A stretch of DNA of 64,000 nt from Anagrus nilaparvatae (lineage: Eukaryota > Arthropoda > Insecta > Hymenoptera > Mymaridae), in the NCBI GenBank assembly GCA_022575985.1, contig JAKSXM010000272.1, forward strand, positions 31,513,501 through 31,577,500, given 5' to 3'. Under the pieces are notes generated by a model, which searched no databases, was not told where the DNA came from, and saw nothing but the letters and a program-made list of their open reading frames with translations. Below, one piece after another: positions 12,511 through 23,218 of the stretch (the stretch's first letter is position 1; every line of letters begins with the position of its first letter). Both the position numbers and the translations under genes were made by a program.

Positions 12511-13260
12511 TTTTCCAAAATTCTTTCTAATAAAAGTCGTTTGGTTTATAAAACCATCAAGAATTTAAGCACAGCAATTAAGCAGGATAAACGCAAAAGG
12601 AGTCTGTTTATTAATGAATGCATCAACGAAGCAATGAAATATTAATCTGAAATCTCAGCCTTTGATAATATACCCATATATAACTTCGACTTCTAATTGC
12701 TTTTAAATCCGGTGAATACTGACGTACTTTTTGGTAGACTATTACAAAACACTAATGATCCTAACTATTATACTAAACGATTATTTAAATAACGAAAGCA
12801 ACTCGTTACATATTTATACCGATGGTAGCAAGAGTACTGATGTAATATCAATAAGTGCAGCTTGCTCTTGTGAGAAGATAGGTAAGCATGCAATCAACGA
12901 AGCTTTAAATATTGCCTTGGATAACAAGAATAAAAATATAGTCATTATATCAGATTCTCTTAGCGCAATTTGAAAGTCTTAATCACCCAAGTTTTAACGC
13001 GCAAACCTAACCCATTTATTTTTGATAGTAGAATAAAAAAGTTCATAAATTTAACAATAGCGATACTATAATATATATAAAATTGTTAACCAGGGGTTAA
13101 CTGGAAATGAAAATGTTGACAAGCTGGCAAATTCGGCCACTTTAATAGATCCCACTATAAAGTATAGGCTAGATCTAATGACACGAAAAACACAATTGTT
13201 TTTCGTGCCTCTAATCTTCAATAAGTTTATCAAAAATTATATAAAAATGTATAAAATTTA
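12511..13260 (+). mobile_element. Degenerate non-LTR retrotransposon: RNase H part
   Basis: Continuation of the element at 8407-10625 after the nested insertion. About 12511-12660 reads SKILSNKSRLVYKTIKNLS. About 12805-12970 reads SLHIYTDGSKS, then EALNIALDNKNKNIVIISDS, the RNase H core with its catalytic Asp residues in TDGS and SDS. About 13080-13140 reads QGLTGNENVDKLANSAT, the C-terminal 'G..GNE..D.LA' motif of RNase H. Stops interrupt the frame. Confidence 0.85.
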
Positions 13261-13600
13261 AAAAGTGCAAAGTGCAAAAAGCACATGCATGCATTATCTC
13301 GTAATTTAACGCGTAATTTAATTAGTTTTGGTTAAAATTAATTTATTTCTTATATGACATATTAGGGTTACACTGAAAAATTTTTCCGCTTGCCGCAAGA
13401 GGAATTCCTCTTGCCGCAAGCGGAAATCCTCTTGCTGCAAGAGGAATCCTCTTGCGGCAAGAGGATTCCTCTTGTGGCAAGAGGATTCTTGTTTTGGCTA
13501 AAGGATGGTTTTTTTATTGTATAATAACTAGCATAAAAACCGATAAAGAGTTAAAATTGAAGAAAAACTTAAACAATATTATTATAAAATACTTAAAATA

Positions 13601-13669
13601 ATTAAAATAATGACAACCTTTACGAGCAAAAGCTTTACCTTTGCTCGTAAAGGTTGTCATTATTTTAAT
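13601..13669. repeat. Perfect 30-bp-stem hairpin
   Basis: Arms 13601-13630 and 13640-13669 are exact reverse complements over 30 bp (core ACAACCTTTACGAGCAAA) around a 9-base loop. It lies inside the 1.8-kb foldback element. The unbroken pairing in an otherwise decayed region suggests recent origin or selection on the hairpin. Confidence 0.8.
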
Positions 13670-14456
13670 AATTTTAAATTCTCTCCTTATCATCGAGCGA
13701 TACAAAAAAAAATTTTTTTTTTTTGAATATTAATAATATTTATTAATCATTAATATTATAATTGTAAATGTATATATAAAATTATAGACTTAATAAAATT
13801 TTTTTTTTATTTCATAATTTGTATTTATAAGCACAATGATAAAAAAATAATTGAGTTAATTTACTGGAAATAAACTCTGCCAACAATCTGATACGAGGAA
13901 AAAAACGTTTAAGGAATTCTTCTCGTAAATCCTCTATTTTAATTTTCAAATGAAAAACAATCAATATTTTAATTGCATATATTTCATAAAATCAACAAAA
14001 TGATTTTATACTATATATAATTGAGCACAGTCACTATTAACAACACGAGAATTTTTTTTAAAATATTTTTAACCCCGCATGAAATGCAACCAAAGAAGCC
14101 CATAATAGTGTTTAAGTTGGTATCATTTTTTGTACACTTTTCTTATTCTTATGGGAGCAAGTGAGACCAATAATGGTATAAATGGGTTGGTACCACTTAA
14201 ATAATAGTTATATTCAAGTCATTTAATTAAGAAATAATTTTTTTTTTAAATAAATTTTCAACAAGAAAAATTACTTCAAGTAACTTTTTTTCATTTTGTT
14301 GGGTAATATCGTAAATAAAAAATCATTAGTTTTTTTTTTTTAATATTAAAAATTATATATGTTAACTTATACATGTTTATATTTATCAATGTTTTGAATT
14401 TAAAAAAAAAGTTTATTCATACAAATTTAATTTTCAAAATAATAATACATTCTTAA

Positions 14457-14665
14457 ACGGGTTTTAGAAAAGTTTATTTTGGTAAATGCGACGGATTATA
14501 GGCCCGAGGCGCGTAGCGCCGAGGGACTGTAGTCGCATTTAGTACGATAAACATTTCTAACACGAGTTTCAGAATGTTTTTTCTCTATTTAGGGCAATAA
14601 TGACGGCCCCTCAAAACTGGAATATAGTCATTATTGTCCGCAAGTAGAGAAAAGATTATTCTTTT
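14457..14665. repeat. Two adjacent internal hairpins with a GC-rich stem
   Basis: First hairpin: AACGGGTTTTAGAAAAGTTT...AAATGCGAC pairs with GTCGCATTT...AACACGAGTTT, with a GC-rich stem-loop at its tip (CGAGGCGCGTAGCGCCGAGG). Second hairpin: TTTTTCTCTATTTAGGGCAA..TGAC pairs with GTCATTATTGTCCGCAAGTA..GAAAAG. Both lie inside the 13371-15180 element and look like nested small palindromic elements. Confidence 0.65.
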
Positions 14666-15246
14666 TTTATAATGTTCAAAATTAAATTATAGTAAATTAT
14701 TTAATTATTTATTTATTTCTTATTCTATAAATTTAAATGTAAATATGAAATATGTTATTTTATATTTTAAAAAATAAAATATTTTATCAATGAAATATTT
14801 AGATTATCACATTATTTTTAACATCGATTTGTTTTTACGAGATAAAACCTCTATTCCTATAAACTTCTCTTTTTAGTTTCATATAAGAAAGGCTAATTTT
14901 TCCAAATGATCTACTTAACTCTATCAGTTTTTACGATAGCTAAAATAATAAAACCATCCTTTAGCCAAAACAAGAATCCTCTTGCCACAAGAGGAATCCT
15001 CTTGCCGCAAGAGGAATCCGCTTGCCGCAAGAGGAAAAAATCCTCTTGCCGCAAGAGGATTCCTCTTGCAGCAAGAGGATTTCCGCTTGCGGCAAGAGGA
15101 ATTCCTCTTGCGGCAAGAGGAATTCCTCTTGCGGCAAGAGGATTTTTTCCTCTTGCGGCAAGCGGAAAAATTTTTCAGTGTATCGCGCATAAGATTTTTT
15201 CGTGCCATTAGATTTTGCGTAAAGTATATCCCACATACCGATTTAA

Positions 15247-15468
15247 CTCACTAACACCGATGCAGAGAGTTTTGGAAATGGCAAAAAAGCAATAACTTCG
15301 ATTGGTATTGCCCGTTTTACCTTTTTTAGCCCAGTTTTTTTAGCACATACAAGAGCTATAGGTCAAAATTAATGATGGGTTTTAATGAAATTTTTTTTAA
15401 CCATGTATCTGCAAGGGAAATTGTTATTTTTTACCATTTCCAAAACTCTCCGCGTCGGCGTTAATGAG
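15247..15468. mobile_element. 222-bp MITE flanked by TTAA, copy 1
   Basis: Flanked by TTAA at 15243-15246 and 15469-15472. The ends are CTCACTAACACCGATGC and GCGTCGGCGTTAATGAG. The second copy at 27299-27520 has exactly the same length. The terminal inverted repeats are about 45 bp (GAGAGTTTTGGAAATGG / CCATTTCCAAAACTCTC). TTAA duplications are the piggyBac hallmark, although the tips lack the usual CCC..GGG ends. Confidence 0.85.
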
Positions 15469-15850
15469 TTAAGAAACCATATAGTCCAAAGAGAAAAGTT
15501 AGCCTCAAAAATGTCCATAGAAGACTTAGGATTGATTAAGGTTGTCAGTTATTTTGAGTACTTTCATAATTCATAATTAAACGTTTTTTCACTCTATTTA
15601 TCAAGAATGAACGAGTACATAGTTATAGTTCCTGTAGTTTCTACATTATAATATAGATAAGTAACGGATAAGTTACGAATTTCATTCAAATTAAAAGTAT
15701 AATTAAGTAATAAAAAAACGATAAGCGTGTAATTATAATAATAGTATATAGTTTTATCGAAAAACATTCAAAACGCTTCGTTGTGCAAAGTTTCTAGAGT
15801 TTAAACATTTTTAAATAATAGTCTTTTTTCTCATAATACAGACACCTAAT

Positions 15851-17454
15851 ATGACTTGTCTACTTTGTTGCCGTAAGATTATTCCTATTAAATATTACAA
15901 CATTTTATAAAGAGACTCTCTTCTTTTTTAGAGAAAATTCCTCAACGATGGGTAATGGTTGTGCTAGGTTTTCTAGTACTTTTCAATTCCTATTCGTTGA
16001 AAATTTCTTTCAATTTGGCTATTCTAAAGATGGTTCAACCCCATAATTACACCAAAATATTAACAGAAAGTTCCTGTCCATCATTCAAAAATGCTACCAG
16101 TACAAGAAAACTCGACGACCGCTTTTCTCAAAATTATAGTAAACGTTTTGAATGGAGCCATTACACCCAGGTAATCAATCATTTTTAATTCCTATTTATC
16201 TTTATTTAATCTTTCCTCCTTCCTTCATAATTCCAGGGAATAATATTGTCTTCGTTTTTTTGGGGCTACACAATATCTCATGTATTCGCTGGCTCGACTC
16301 TTAAAAAATATGGAACCAAAAAAGTCGTAGCTTTTGCTATTTTCTTACCTGGGCTCTTGACTCTTATCACGCCCATCACCAGTAAGGGAGGTAACGTTTT
16401 ATCAACGATAATTTCAAGAGTACTGATTGGCTTCTTTGATGGTTTGATTCAGCCAGCTCTGAGCAGTCTCCTTTCTCATTGGGTTCCACCGCAAGAGAGA
16501 TCTTATTTAGGAACTTTTGTTTATCTCGGTGTACAATGTGGGATAACCTATGGCATGTCAGTTTCTGGATTTATTTTAGCTCGCTTCGAATGGCCGTTTG
16601 TGTTTTACTGGTTCGGAATGGTAGCTTTTGTCACGCTGGTATTTTGGTTGCTTTTATTCCACAATAGTCCGAAACAACACCCATTCATTTCGAAATCCGA
16701 GAAAGAAATGTTGAGCAAAGAATTGAGTAAATATGTTAACGAAAATCCAGTGTCATTCCCATGGAGGCATGCTTTTACTTCCGTGCCGCTATTAGTGCTT
16801 ATTGTCACTTATTCAGCAGACGACTATTTCAATTACAGCATCTTAATTAATTTAAAAAAATACATGAATGTTACTTTGAGAATGCCAATTGACATGGTGG
16901 GCTACTTTTCCTCGATTCATCACGTTGCATCTGTCTTATTTTCTTTGCTTGCATCAAAATTATCCGACATCATGATCAATAAAGAATACTTATCGCGAAC
17001 GAACGTTCGGAAAATTAACGTAACCATTAGTCACTTGATCGCAGGATTTTTCATGATCGCTGCATCCTACGCAGATTGTGATCTTAAATTATTTTTGTAC
17101 TTTTTTACAATTACGATGGTATTGCGAGGAAGTTGGATACCTGCGGTTAAAATAAACGTTTTGGATCTCAGTCCAAATCATGCTGGTTTTATCATGGGAA
17201 TCTGTAATGGGATCGGTGCAAGCTGCGGAATGTTTGCTCCTTATGTCGTGGGTGTTTTGACGCCGAACCAAAGCTTGAGCGAATGGAAAATAGTTTTTTT
17301 TATTGCGTTTGCTTACCTTGCCGTTACAAATCTCGTTTTCGTTTGTTTTGGCAGCGGCGAAGTTCAAAAGTGGAACGATCCTACATTATTATTGGCTGAT
17401 TCTGATAAGGATAAAATAGATCTCGAAGATAGTTCAAAGGCTTTCATCAAATAA
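15851..17454 (+). CDS. SLC17-family MFS transporter, tandem copy 2 (divergent)
   Basis: Predicted 492-aa 12-TM transporter with exons 15851-15872 (MTCLLCC plus one base, donor GTAAGA), 15932-16170 and 16237-17454. Intron 1 is only 59 bp. The splice phases match the other copies. Exon 2 reads KIPQRW, then TM1, then a loop with three N-glycosylation sequons (NYT, NAT, NYS). Exon 3 begins GIILSSFFWGY. It is the most divergent copy: the TM1 arginine is lysine (SYSLK, residue 31), the TM7 GHDW motif is SADDY, the LPKYM motif is LKKYM, and the TM2 'LPGG' turn is VFAG. The TM4 arginine (about 148) is kept and the TM4 acidic residue is Asp (about 155). The frame is intact, so the gene may be active with changed specificity. 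Nearest relative is copy 1 (shared IQP..SSLLS and YLSRTNVRK stretches). Confidence 0.9.
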
Positions 17455-18180
17455 TCACATTCTAATTATAATTTTTTTTTGTCTTCGAAAAATAATATAA
17501 CCTCCTTTACTTGAGGATCTCCAAATCAGAAAGGAAAAAATGAGATAATTATTATAGGGATCTTCAAAATTATCGATAAAAAATATTTACCTTTTAGTCC
17601 AAAAGTTGATTTCGACTGTTCGTGCGGGAGAAAATTGTTATATACAATTCCGTTAATCGTTAGATTCAAAATTTCGAATTTCTCGCTAAATCACGTGATT
17701 AAGTAACTTCTGAAAATTTTTCTTTAATTCTATAAATATAATTATATGCTTTGCAGAGTTTGTATAAAAATGGAGAAATTTTCAAGTTGAAATCCACATT
17801 TTATTTTAAATTATTTAAACTATTCGAAGGATCACTCAAAATTCACTATAGGCAAAAATTTTATTAAATTTATTTTAATTTTAATAAAATCTATATAAGA
17901 GACAAATTATGTTAAAACTGTAGTCGAAAAATTGATCTAGTCGAAAATTATATAAGGGGAAAATAATGTAAAAACAGTACAAGAAATGAAAAAATTAATA
18001 AAAATATTGCTCAGTCAATCTCGGTTTTCTCTATTTTCCATTACTGTATTATTTTAACTTTTGTTTGGGAAATTATAATATTTTAGTTTTTAACGCATGG
18101 ATGTTCTATTTACTTAGGCTAATTGATTAGACTTAACCTTCAATTTTTTTTATTAAGTTTGCAGCTCAGATTGAATTTTC
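17455..18180. other. 3' flank of transporter copy 2
   Basis: AT-rich flank, no coding exon or defined element seen. Confidence 0.4.
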
Positions 18181-18189
18181 AATTGTACA

Positions 18190-18375
18190 ATTACGCGTCG
18201 CGCCCCTCACGGCGAGGGTGCTTTGCTTGAATTTTCAAGCAGTTTGCTTGAATATTCAAGCATTTGCTTGAAAATTAAAGCAAATGCTTGAAAATTCAAG
18301 CAAATGCTTGAAATTTCAAGCAATTCAAGCAACTGCTTGAATTTTCAAGCAAAGCAGCCTGGCCGTGCTGCTTCG
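18190..18375. repeat. Palindrome array of an 18-bp unit
   Basis: Six units of the type TGCTTGAAWWTTCAAGCA are repeated with 1 to 4 base spacers between 18222 and 18352. Two units are degraded. The array as a whole also reads as an inverted repeat (TGCTTTGCTTGAATTTTCAA on the left, TTGAATTTTCAAGCAAAGCA on the right). A GC-rich stem, CCCTCACGGCGAGGG, sits just before it at about 18203-18217. No target duplication was resolved. Confidence 0.8.
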
Positions 18376-18439
18376 TATTAATGTCAAAATAAATGAATGC
18401 ATTTTGTTTTAAAAATGTATTCCAATAATTTGGCCAAAA

Positions 18440-18550
18440 TTTTAAATTTAGTAATTTTACTACGACTTAGTAATATTACTACAAAAATAGTAAATTTTTT
18501 ACAATTTTTAAGGTGCGATTTCATGGAGCATATTTTTACTAGATTCTAGG
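18440..18550. repeat. Fragment of the TAGTAATATTACTA repeat
   Basis: TAGTAATTTTACTACGACTT and TAGTAATATTACTACAAAAA followed by GGTGCGATTTCATGG match the arms at 28885-29200, including the flanking GCGATTTCATG-like end. It is a single arm only. Confidence 0.6.
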
Positions 18551-19060
18551 GGCACTAGAGTAGAAATAATTAATTATGGCTCAAAATTTATTAAAATTCT
18601 GCTCGAGCAGGATCCATAAAATCGACCCGGAGGAGAATTTTAATTAATTTTTAGTGATAATTACTGGAGTTCATTCTTTTCAACTCTGAGTCGACTCTTA
18701 TTAAAAAATTAAGAGTAGTACAAAATGTATCCCAATATTTTATATGTTAAATTGTTCATGCTATATTTATATTGTCAATTTTTGTACTTAAAATGTGTGG
18801 CAAAAGATTTATTTACATTAAAAAATTTTATTTTTGTTTATCTATTTTTTGAAATGTGAATAAATATTTATGTTTTTTATATACATTTTGAAAAGAAAAA
18901 GATTAATTAAATAGTTTTTTTAATTTCAATAAAATTATTATTTTTTTCTGTTAGTATTGCCAATTTTAAAGAAATTATAGATAAAAGTTACACACAAATA
19001 GTTACACACACACACATACATATGCTACATACACACACACAGAGACACCCACATATATAT
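18551..19060. other. AT-rich intergenic stretch with CA microsatellite
   Basis: No gene seen. Short (CA)n tracts lie at about 19000-19040. Confidence 0.4.
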
Positions 19061-19069
19061 CTTATCTTA

Positions 19070-19700
19070 CTTATATATATATTTGAAAATTTATTTGTGT
19101 GTCTGTGTGTGTGTGTGTATTATCATCAGGGCCAAACCAGTGAACGAATTTATATAAATCCGGTGTCAAATTAAAGAAAAAATGTCCGCGAGTGACATAG
19201 GCCATAGTTTTGCGATTCAGCTATCTTACTTTTGGAGATATTCAATTTTTAGTGTTTTTGAACTTAATAAAATTTTTTAAAATTTTTAACAAAAAATAAA
19301 ATATCTTGGGACAATCGAAAAAATTTACTGTCACACTTTGTAGTATTCGATTTGGCACCAATTCTTGCGTATTCTCCTAAATTTTTATTCAAAACGGTTG
19401 CGTATTCTCCTAAATTTTTATTCAAGGTATCTTTAAAATTTTACAAAATATTTTTGAAGCTGGTCGGAAAATTTTTAAAAATTTTTTTACTTTTTGTAGT
19501 ATTTATAATCATCTAATTGTGGGTCTGTGTGTGTATGTATGTGTTTCATCATCAGGGTCGAATCAATGTCAAAATAAAGTATCAAAATATAGAAAAAAAG
19601 TCAGCGGGTGACATAGGCCATAGTTTTGAAACTCAGTTACCGTACTTTTGGAGATATTCAATTTTTACAATTTTTGGAAAAAATAAAATTTTTTGAAAAT
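19070..19700 (+). repeat. Two tandem copies of the GACATAGGCCATAG repeat
   Basis: Each copy begins with a (TG)n tract, then CATCATCAGGG, then GTGACATAGGCCATAGTTTTG, then CTTTTGGAGATATTCAATTT. Copies start near 19095 and 19515. A third copy lies at 53575-53765. Non-coding dispersed repeat of unknown type. Confidence 0.7.
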
Positions 19701-19969
19701 TTGCTTAAAAAGTGAAATAATTTCTAAATATGATAAAATTTTACTTTCGAAATTGGTATTACTCGAATCGGCACTATTCTATACGTATTCAGATAAATTT
19801 GCATAAAATTTTTTTAGAGTCTGAACATTTTTTTGATTTTTCAAAAAAAATTTTCGATAATTTGCAGTAAAATAAAAAAAATAGAGAAAAATTCAAGAAA
19901 TTTTATAGATTCATTACTATTCAGAAAACAAAAACATGATTGTTGTATCATAAATTAATTTTTTTACAT

Positions 19970-20351
19970 CCCTGGTGCAAATAGTTACGTTAAACTTAAC
20001 GATAAATTTTAACATTAAATTCTACGTTGATTTGCCATTGAGTTACCGTAAATTTAACATTAAATTTAACGTTAAATTTAACGTAAACGATAAAAAAATG
20101 AAAAACTTAATCAAACCTAATCTTATCTTATCAAATGTGCATTTAAATCCATTAAAAAACGTAAAAAATAATATTAACTTCCTTTTATAAGGATTAGATT
20201 AGGTTTGAAGTTTTTCATTTTTTTTATCGTTTACGTTACCTAAATTTAACGTTAAATTTAATGTTAAGTTTACCTTAAATCAATAGCAAATCAATGTAAA
20301 ATTTAACGTTAAAACTTAACGTTAAGTTTAACGTAACTATTTGCATCAGGG
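19970..20351. mobile_element. 382-bp palindromic element built of GTTAAATTTAAC-like units
   Basis: Ends are CCCTGGTGCAAATAGTTACG and CGTAACTATTTGCATCAGGG. Both arms are strings of short palindromes such as CGTTAAACTTAACG and CGTTAAATTTAACG. Pairing continues inward through TTAATCAAACCTAATC / GATTAGATTAGGTTTGA to a centre near 20140-20185. AT flanks both ends. No coding capacity. Confidence 0.8.
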
Positions 20352-22400
20352 ATTTAGTTTATCGAGATTATCTTTAACGAATAATTGGGCCCTGTGAAAA
20401 ACTAGATTTTGCATATCCAGGAATCAAATGTACGATTTTTTATTTAAAAATGACTGTATTATTTGCAATTTATATTGTTTAGGCTACAAACTATTAGGAC
20501 TATAAAGATGCCCCTCTGAAAATTATTTGATAAATTTTTGTTATGAGGCCTTAAATTCTTTAGATCAAAAAGTACCGAAAAAATTGCATATCCAGTTAAT
20601 AACACGAAGTTTAAATTATGAAATCACTAGCCGGCTAACATGATTCATAATAGGTCTTGAAGTCTCTAAGTCTATAGAATACCAAAATAGTACACGAGAT
20701 ACTAATACTAAAATGCTAGATTCTGTTGGATTCCATAAGAAATAAATTATCTTCGGGATTAGAAATAGTCTCTCCAATACCTTTTCAAACATTCTTCCTT
20801 AATTAATAATTTTAACTTTACTGGGGACAGAACTAGGCTCTTCTGAAAACTCTTAAGGACAAGTCAGATCCCATTACCGACTTTTCATCGTTTTGCTGCA
20901 GAAAATTGCATTTTTCTCCGAATTACCGCCGATAATCAAAATTATAAAAAAAGGAAAACATTATAAAATGGTTTATAAATACAATAGTAGATTTGATGTA
21001 TTATTTTGCAGATTCATATGCAAAAATTTTTGTTTGAAAAAATAAATCCGAGCAAGATCAAATTTTCCAAACAAAAATTTAACAAATAAGTCTACAAAAA
21101 AGTATTTAAAACGGTGCCAATCGATTCGTAAATCATTTTTTTATGTTTTCCTTTTGGGAGTTTTTGAAAATTTTAAGCGAATGATTTTTTATTTACAAAA
21201 GTAATGTTCATTAGTGGGTTATGACGATAAGAGTAACATGACAATTTCTGGTACTGACTGCGACTTTTAGTGTCCTCCTCGATTTTATTTTCTAAACACT
21301 CCCTATGGGGACACTTAAATTTTATGCATGGATGTGTTAGTAATTATGTATAGTGTGGTGTATATATGCACTAAAATCATATGAGATTGTGTTAGTACAG
21401 GATATGCCATACTATACTGTATAGTATAAAACTAGTATAAGGAACACGTGTAAATATTAACTTGTGCATTTAAAAAAATATTTATTAAATAAATAAATAC
21501 AATTTTTAAATCATTCTGAATGGTTTAGTAAAATATTTTATTCCTAAAAACTAGTATCTTTAAAAATAAGGATTTATTAAAATATGCAGCTTTTCGTATA
21601 ATAACCTGTGAAATAATTTTATTATGCGTTCTTTATTGTGTTCGAAAAAATGTTAATATTTGATATGCATATCATATTTAAGTAATTATACAGATTTGTT
21701 TTAGTATTGGCATGTTCAGTTTATAAATTATTGACAAATCTTGCGTATATTTTTTTATTGTGCATGTGCGTAAAATTTTTTGGCATTTTTTACTCGTTGC
21801 GAGTATAAAAAAGCAATGCATGCTAGATGATATTGCTTTAAAATAAAGTATTTTAATACTTGCAAAAATTAAAAAAGAAATTAATTATTTATTTGGTGCA
21901 TGGATTAATAAAGACTGATTTGCTTTAATAAAAATATTTTGCAAGTATTTAAAAAAAGGACACTTATGTATTTTTTTTGCAAAATTACTTTTGTTTAAAA
22001 AAAAAAAAAAAAATTTTTTATTTTCTTATTTTTAGAAAATAATAATATAAAATAAAAAAAAAAGATCAGAATAAAATTCAATAATGATCTGAAAAAAATT
22101 GCTTTTTTAGAATGCTTGATTTCTAATTTAATTGCTAAATGCAAAAATTTTACTAAATACTTTGGGAAAGACAATATTTTTTTGATTACCTCTTCAATAT
22201 TTCACAAGCATGTTTTAAAAAATCAAATTTAGCGCGTAAGTTGAATTTTTTTTATTTTAGTGACCAAGTCATTACGAGTAGGCATGACTGTCGTATGTTT
22301 GACTAATCTGATCTGACTCGCCCTTAATGTGTTTGCATAATTATAAATGTGCAGTGAAACATGATTTTCTTAAGCAACAGAAGCAAAAGTAAATGCAATA
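20352..22400. other. Long AT-rich intergenic stretch
   Basis: No coding exon seen on either strand. There is a short self-complementary patch near 21405-21435 (CTATACTGTATAGTATA) and several homopolymer runs. No element boundaries were resolved. Confidence 0.4.
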
Positions 22401-22401
22401 C

Positions 22402-22420
22402 AGGGGGGGCGGAGCCCCCC
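22402..22420. repeat. GC stem-loop in AT-rich DNA
   Basis: GGGGGGC-GGA-GCCCCCC is a perfect 7-bp G:C stem with a 3-base loop. It is one of five such isolated stems in the window. Confidence 0.7.
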
Positions 22421-22469
22421 CTCCAACTTTTGCTAGTATATATATATATATAATCATTAGCACATATGT

Positions 22470-23042
22470 ATATGAGCAATTATTTTAAAAGTGCAACTTA
22501 ATTTGAAGCTGGAATCGTAATTTTTTTTTTGAGGGCACATACATCGGAACGACCCTTGTTTTCGTGATTAATCGATTAAAAAAAAAAAAATTATTTTACG
22601 ATGAAAATAAAGCGAGTAATGCATGTTTAAAATTCAGAAACAGGCTTTTTCAATATATAACTTCAATCTTTTTTAAGACATATTTGAGTAAAATCTTAAA
22701 TTGACGTTAACTTGGCTAAATTTCATCGTAAAAAGATAAGTTTTTATTCTTCTGGAGTGGTTTTTCCCTGGCAATCAGATTTTCTTATCTATTTTTTTAA
22801 ATTTTATTTACCTAAAAAGTTATTTTGAAAATTTGGGGTAGCTAAGATACGAAAAACACGTTTTCTGACTTAAAAGTAAAAAAATCTTTTTGGCACTTAT
22901 CACCGAATCCTTGTTCACGACTTTTTTTGACTTTCTGAGGGTTCAAACTTCACGAAAACAAGGGTCGTGCCGATGTGCCCTCAAAAAAAAAGTTACGATT
23001 TCAGGCTCAAATTAAGTAGCACTTTTAAAATAATTGCTCATA
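22470..23042. mobile_element. Hairpin element with about 70-bp terminal inverted repeats
   Basis: Left end TATGAGCAATTATTTTAAAA pairs with right end TTTTAAAATAATTGCTCATA, and pairing runs on through the region of GAGGGCACAT / ATGTGCCCTC. The interior from 22590 is shared with the truncated copy at 5370-5842. Non-coding MITE-type element. Flanks are TA-rich so a TA duplication is likely but ambiguous. Confidence 0.75.
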
Positions 23043-23064
23043 TATACATAAATTTATCTAAAAA

Positions 23065-23187
23065 ATTATTTTTTGGTTCCTCAAAGAGGAACCATTGTGT
23101 TAGGTCAAAATTTGATTTTCTATTTTTTGGCATATAAGCACGTTTTGGGACCCCAGGAAGCTAAAAAACCTGTTTTTAAAAAAAGTC

Positions 23188-23218
<31 letters not shown>

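Larger units (their letters stand above)
13371..15180. mobile_element. 1.8-kb foldback/MITE with TA target duplication and palindrome-array arms
   Basis: Starts CACTGAAAAATTTTTCCGC and ends with its inverse GCGGAAAAATTTTTCAGTG. It is flanked directly by TA on both sides (13369-13370 and 15181-15182), the Tc1/mariner-type signature. The outer arms carry arrays of a 17-bp palindrome, CCTCTTGCSGCAAGAGG: five units on the left (13387-13490) and nine on the right (14977-15165), spaced by 2 to 7 A/T bases. Arm pairing continues inward to about 13565 and 14905. The interior contains further hairpins (13601-13669, 14457-14574, 14575-14665) and no transposase. It is either non-autonomous or a composite. 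Confidence 0.85.

Noticed and set aside
13371..15180. CRISPR array
   Set aside because: The repeats are palindromic 17-mers with 2-7-bp A/T spacers, far too short for CRISPR spacers, and the genome is clearly eukaryotic.
14906..15254. Overlapping Arg/Leu-rich open frames on both strands (for example repeats of LLPQEEF and AARGIP)
   Set aside because: They are translations of the 17-bp palindrome array in the foldback arm. The same DNA is open in several frames on both strands only because the unit lacks stops.
19975..20190. 71-codon frame rich in FNIKFNV repeats
   Set aside because: It is a by-product of the GTTAAATTTAAC units in a palindromic element, with no family resemblance.
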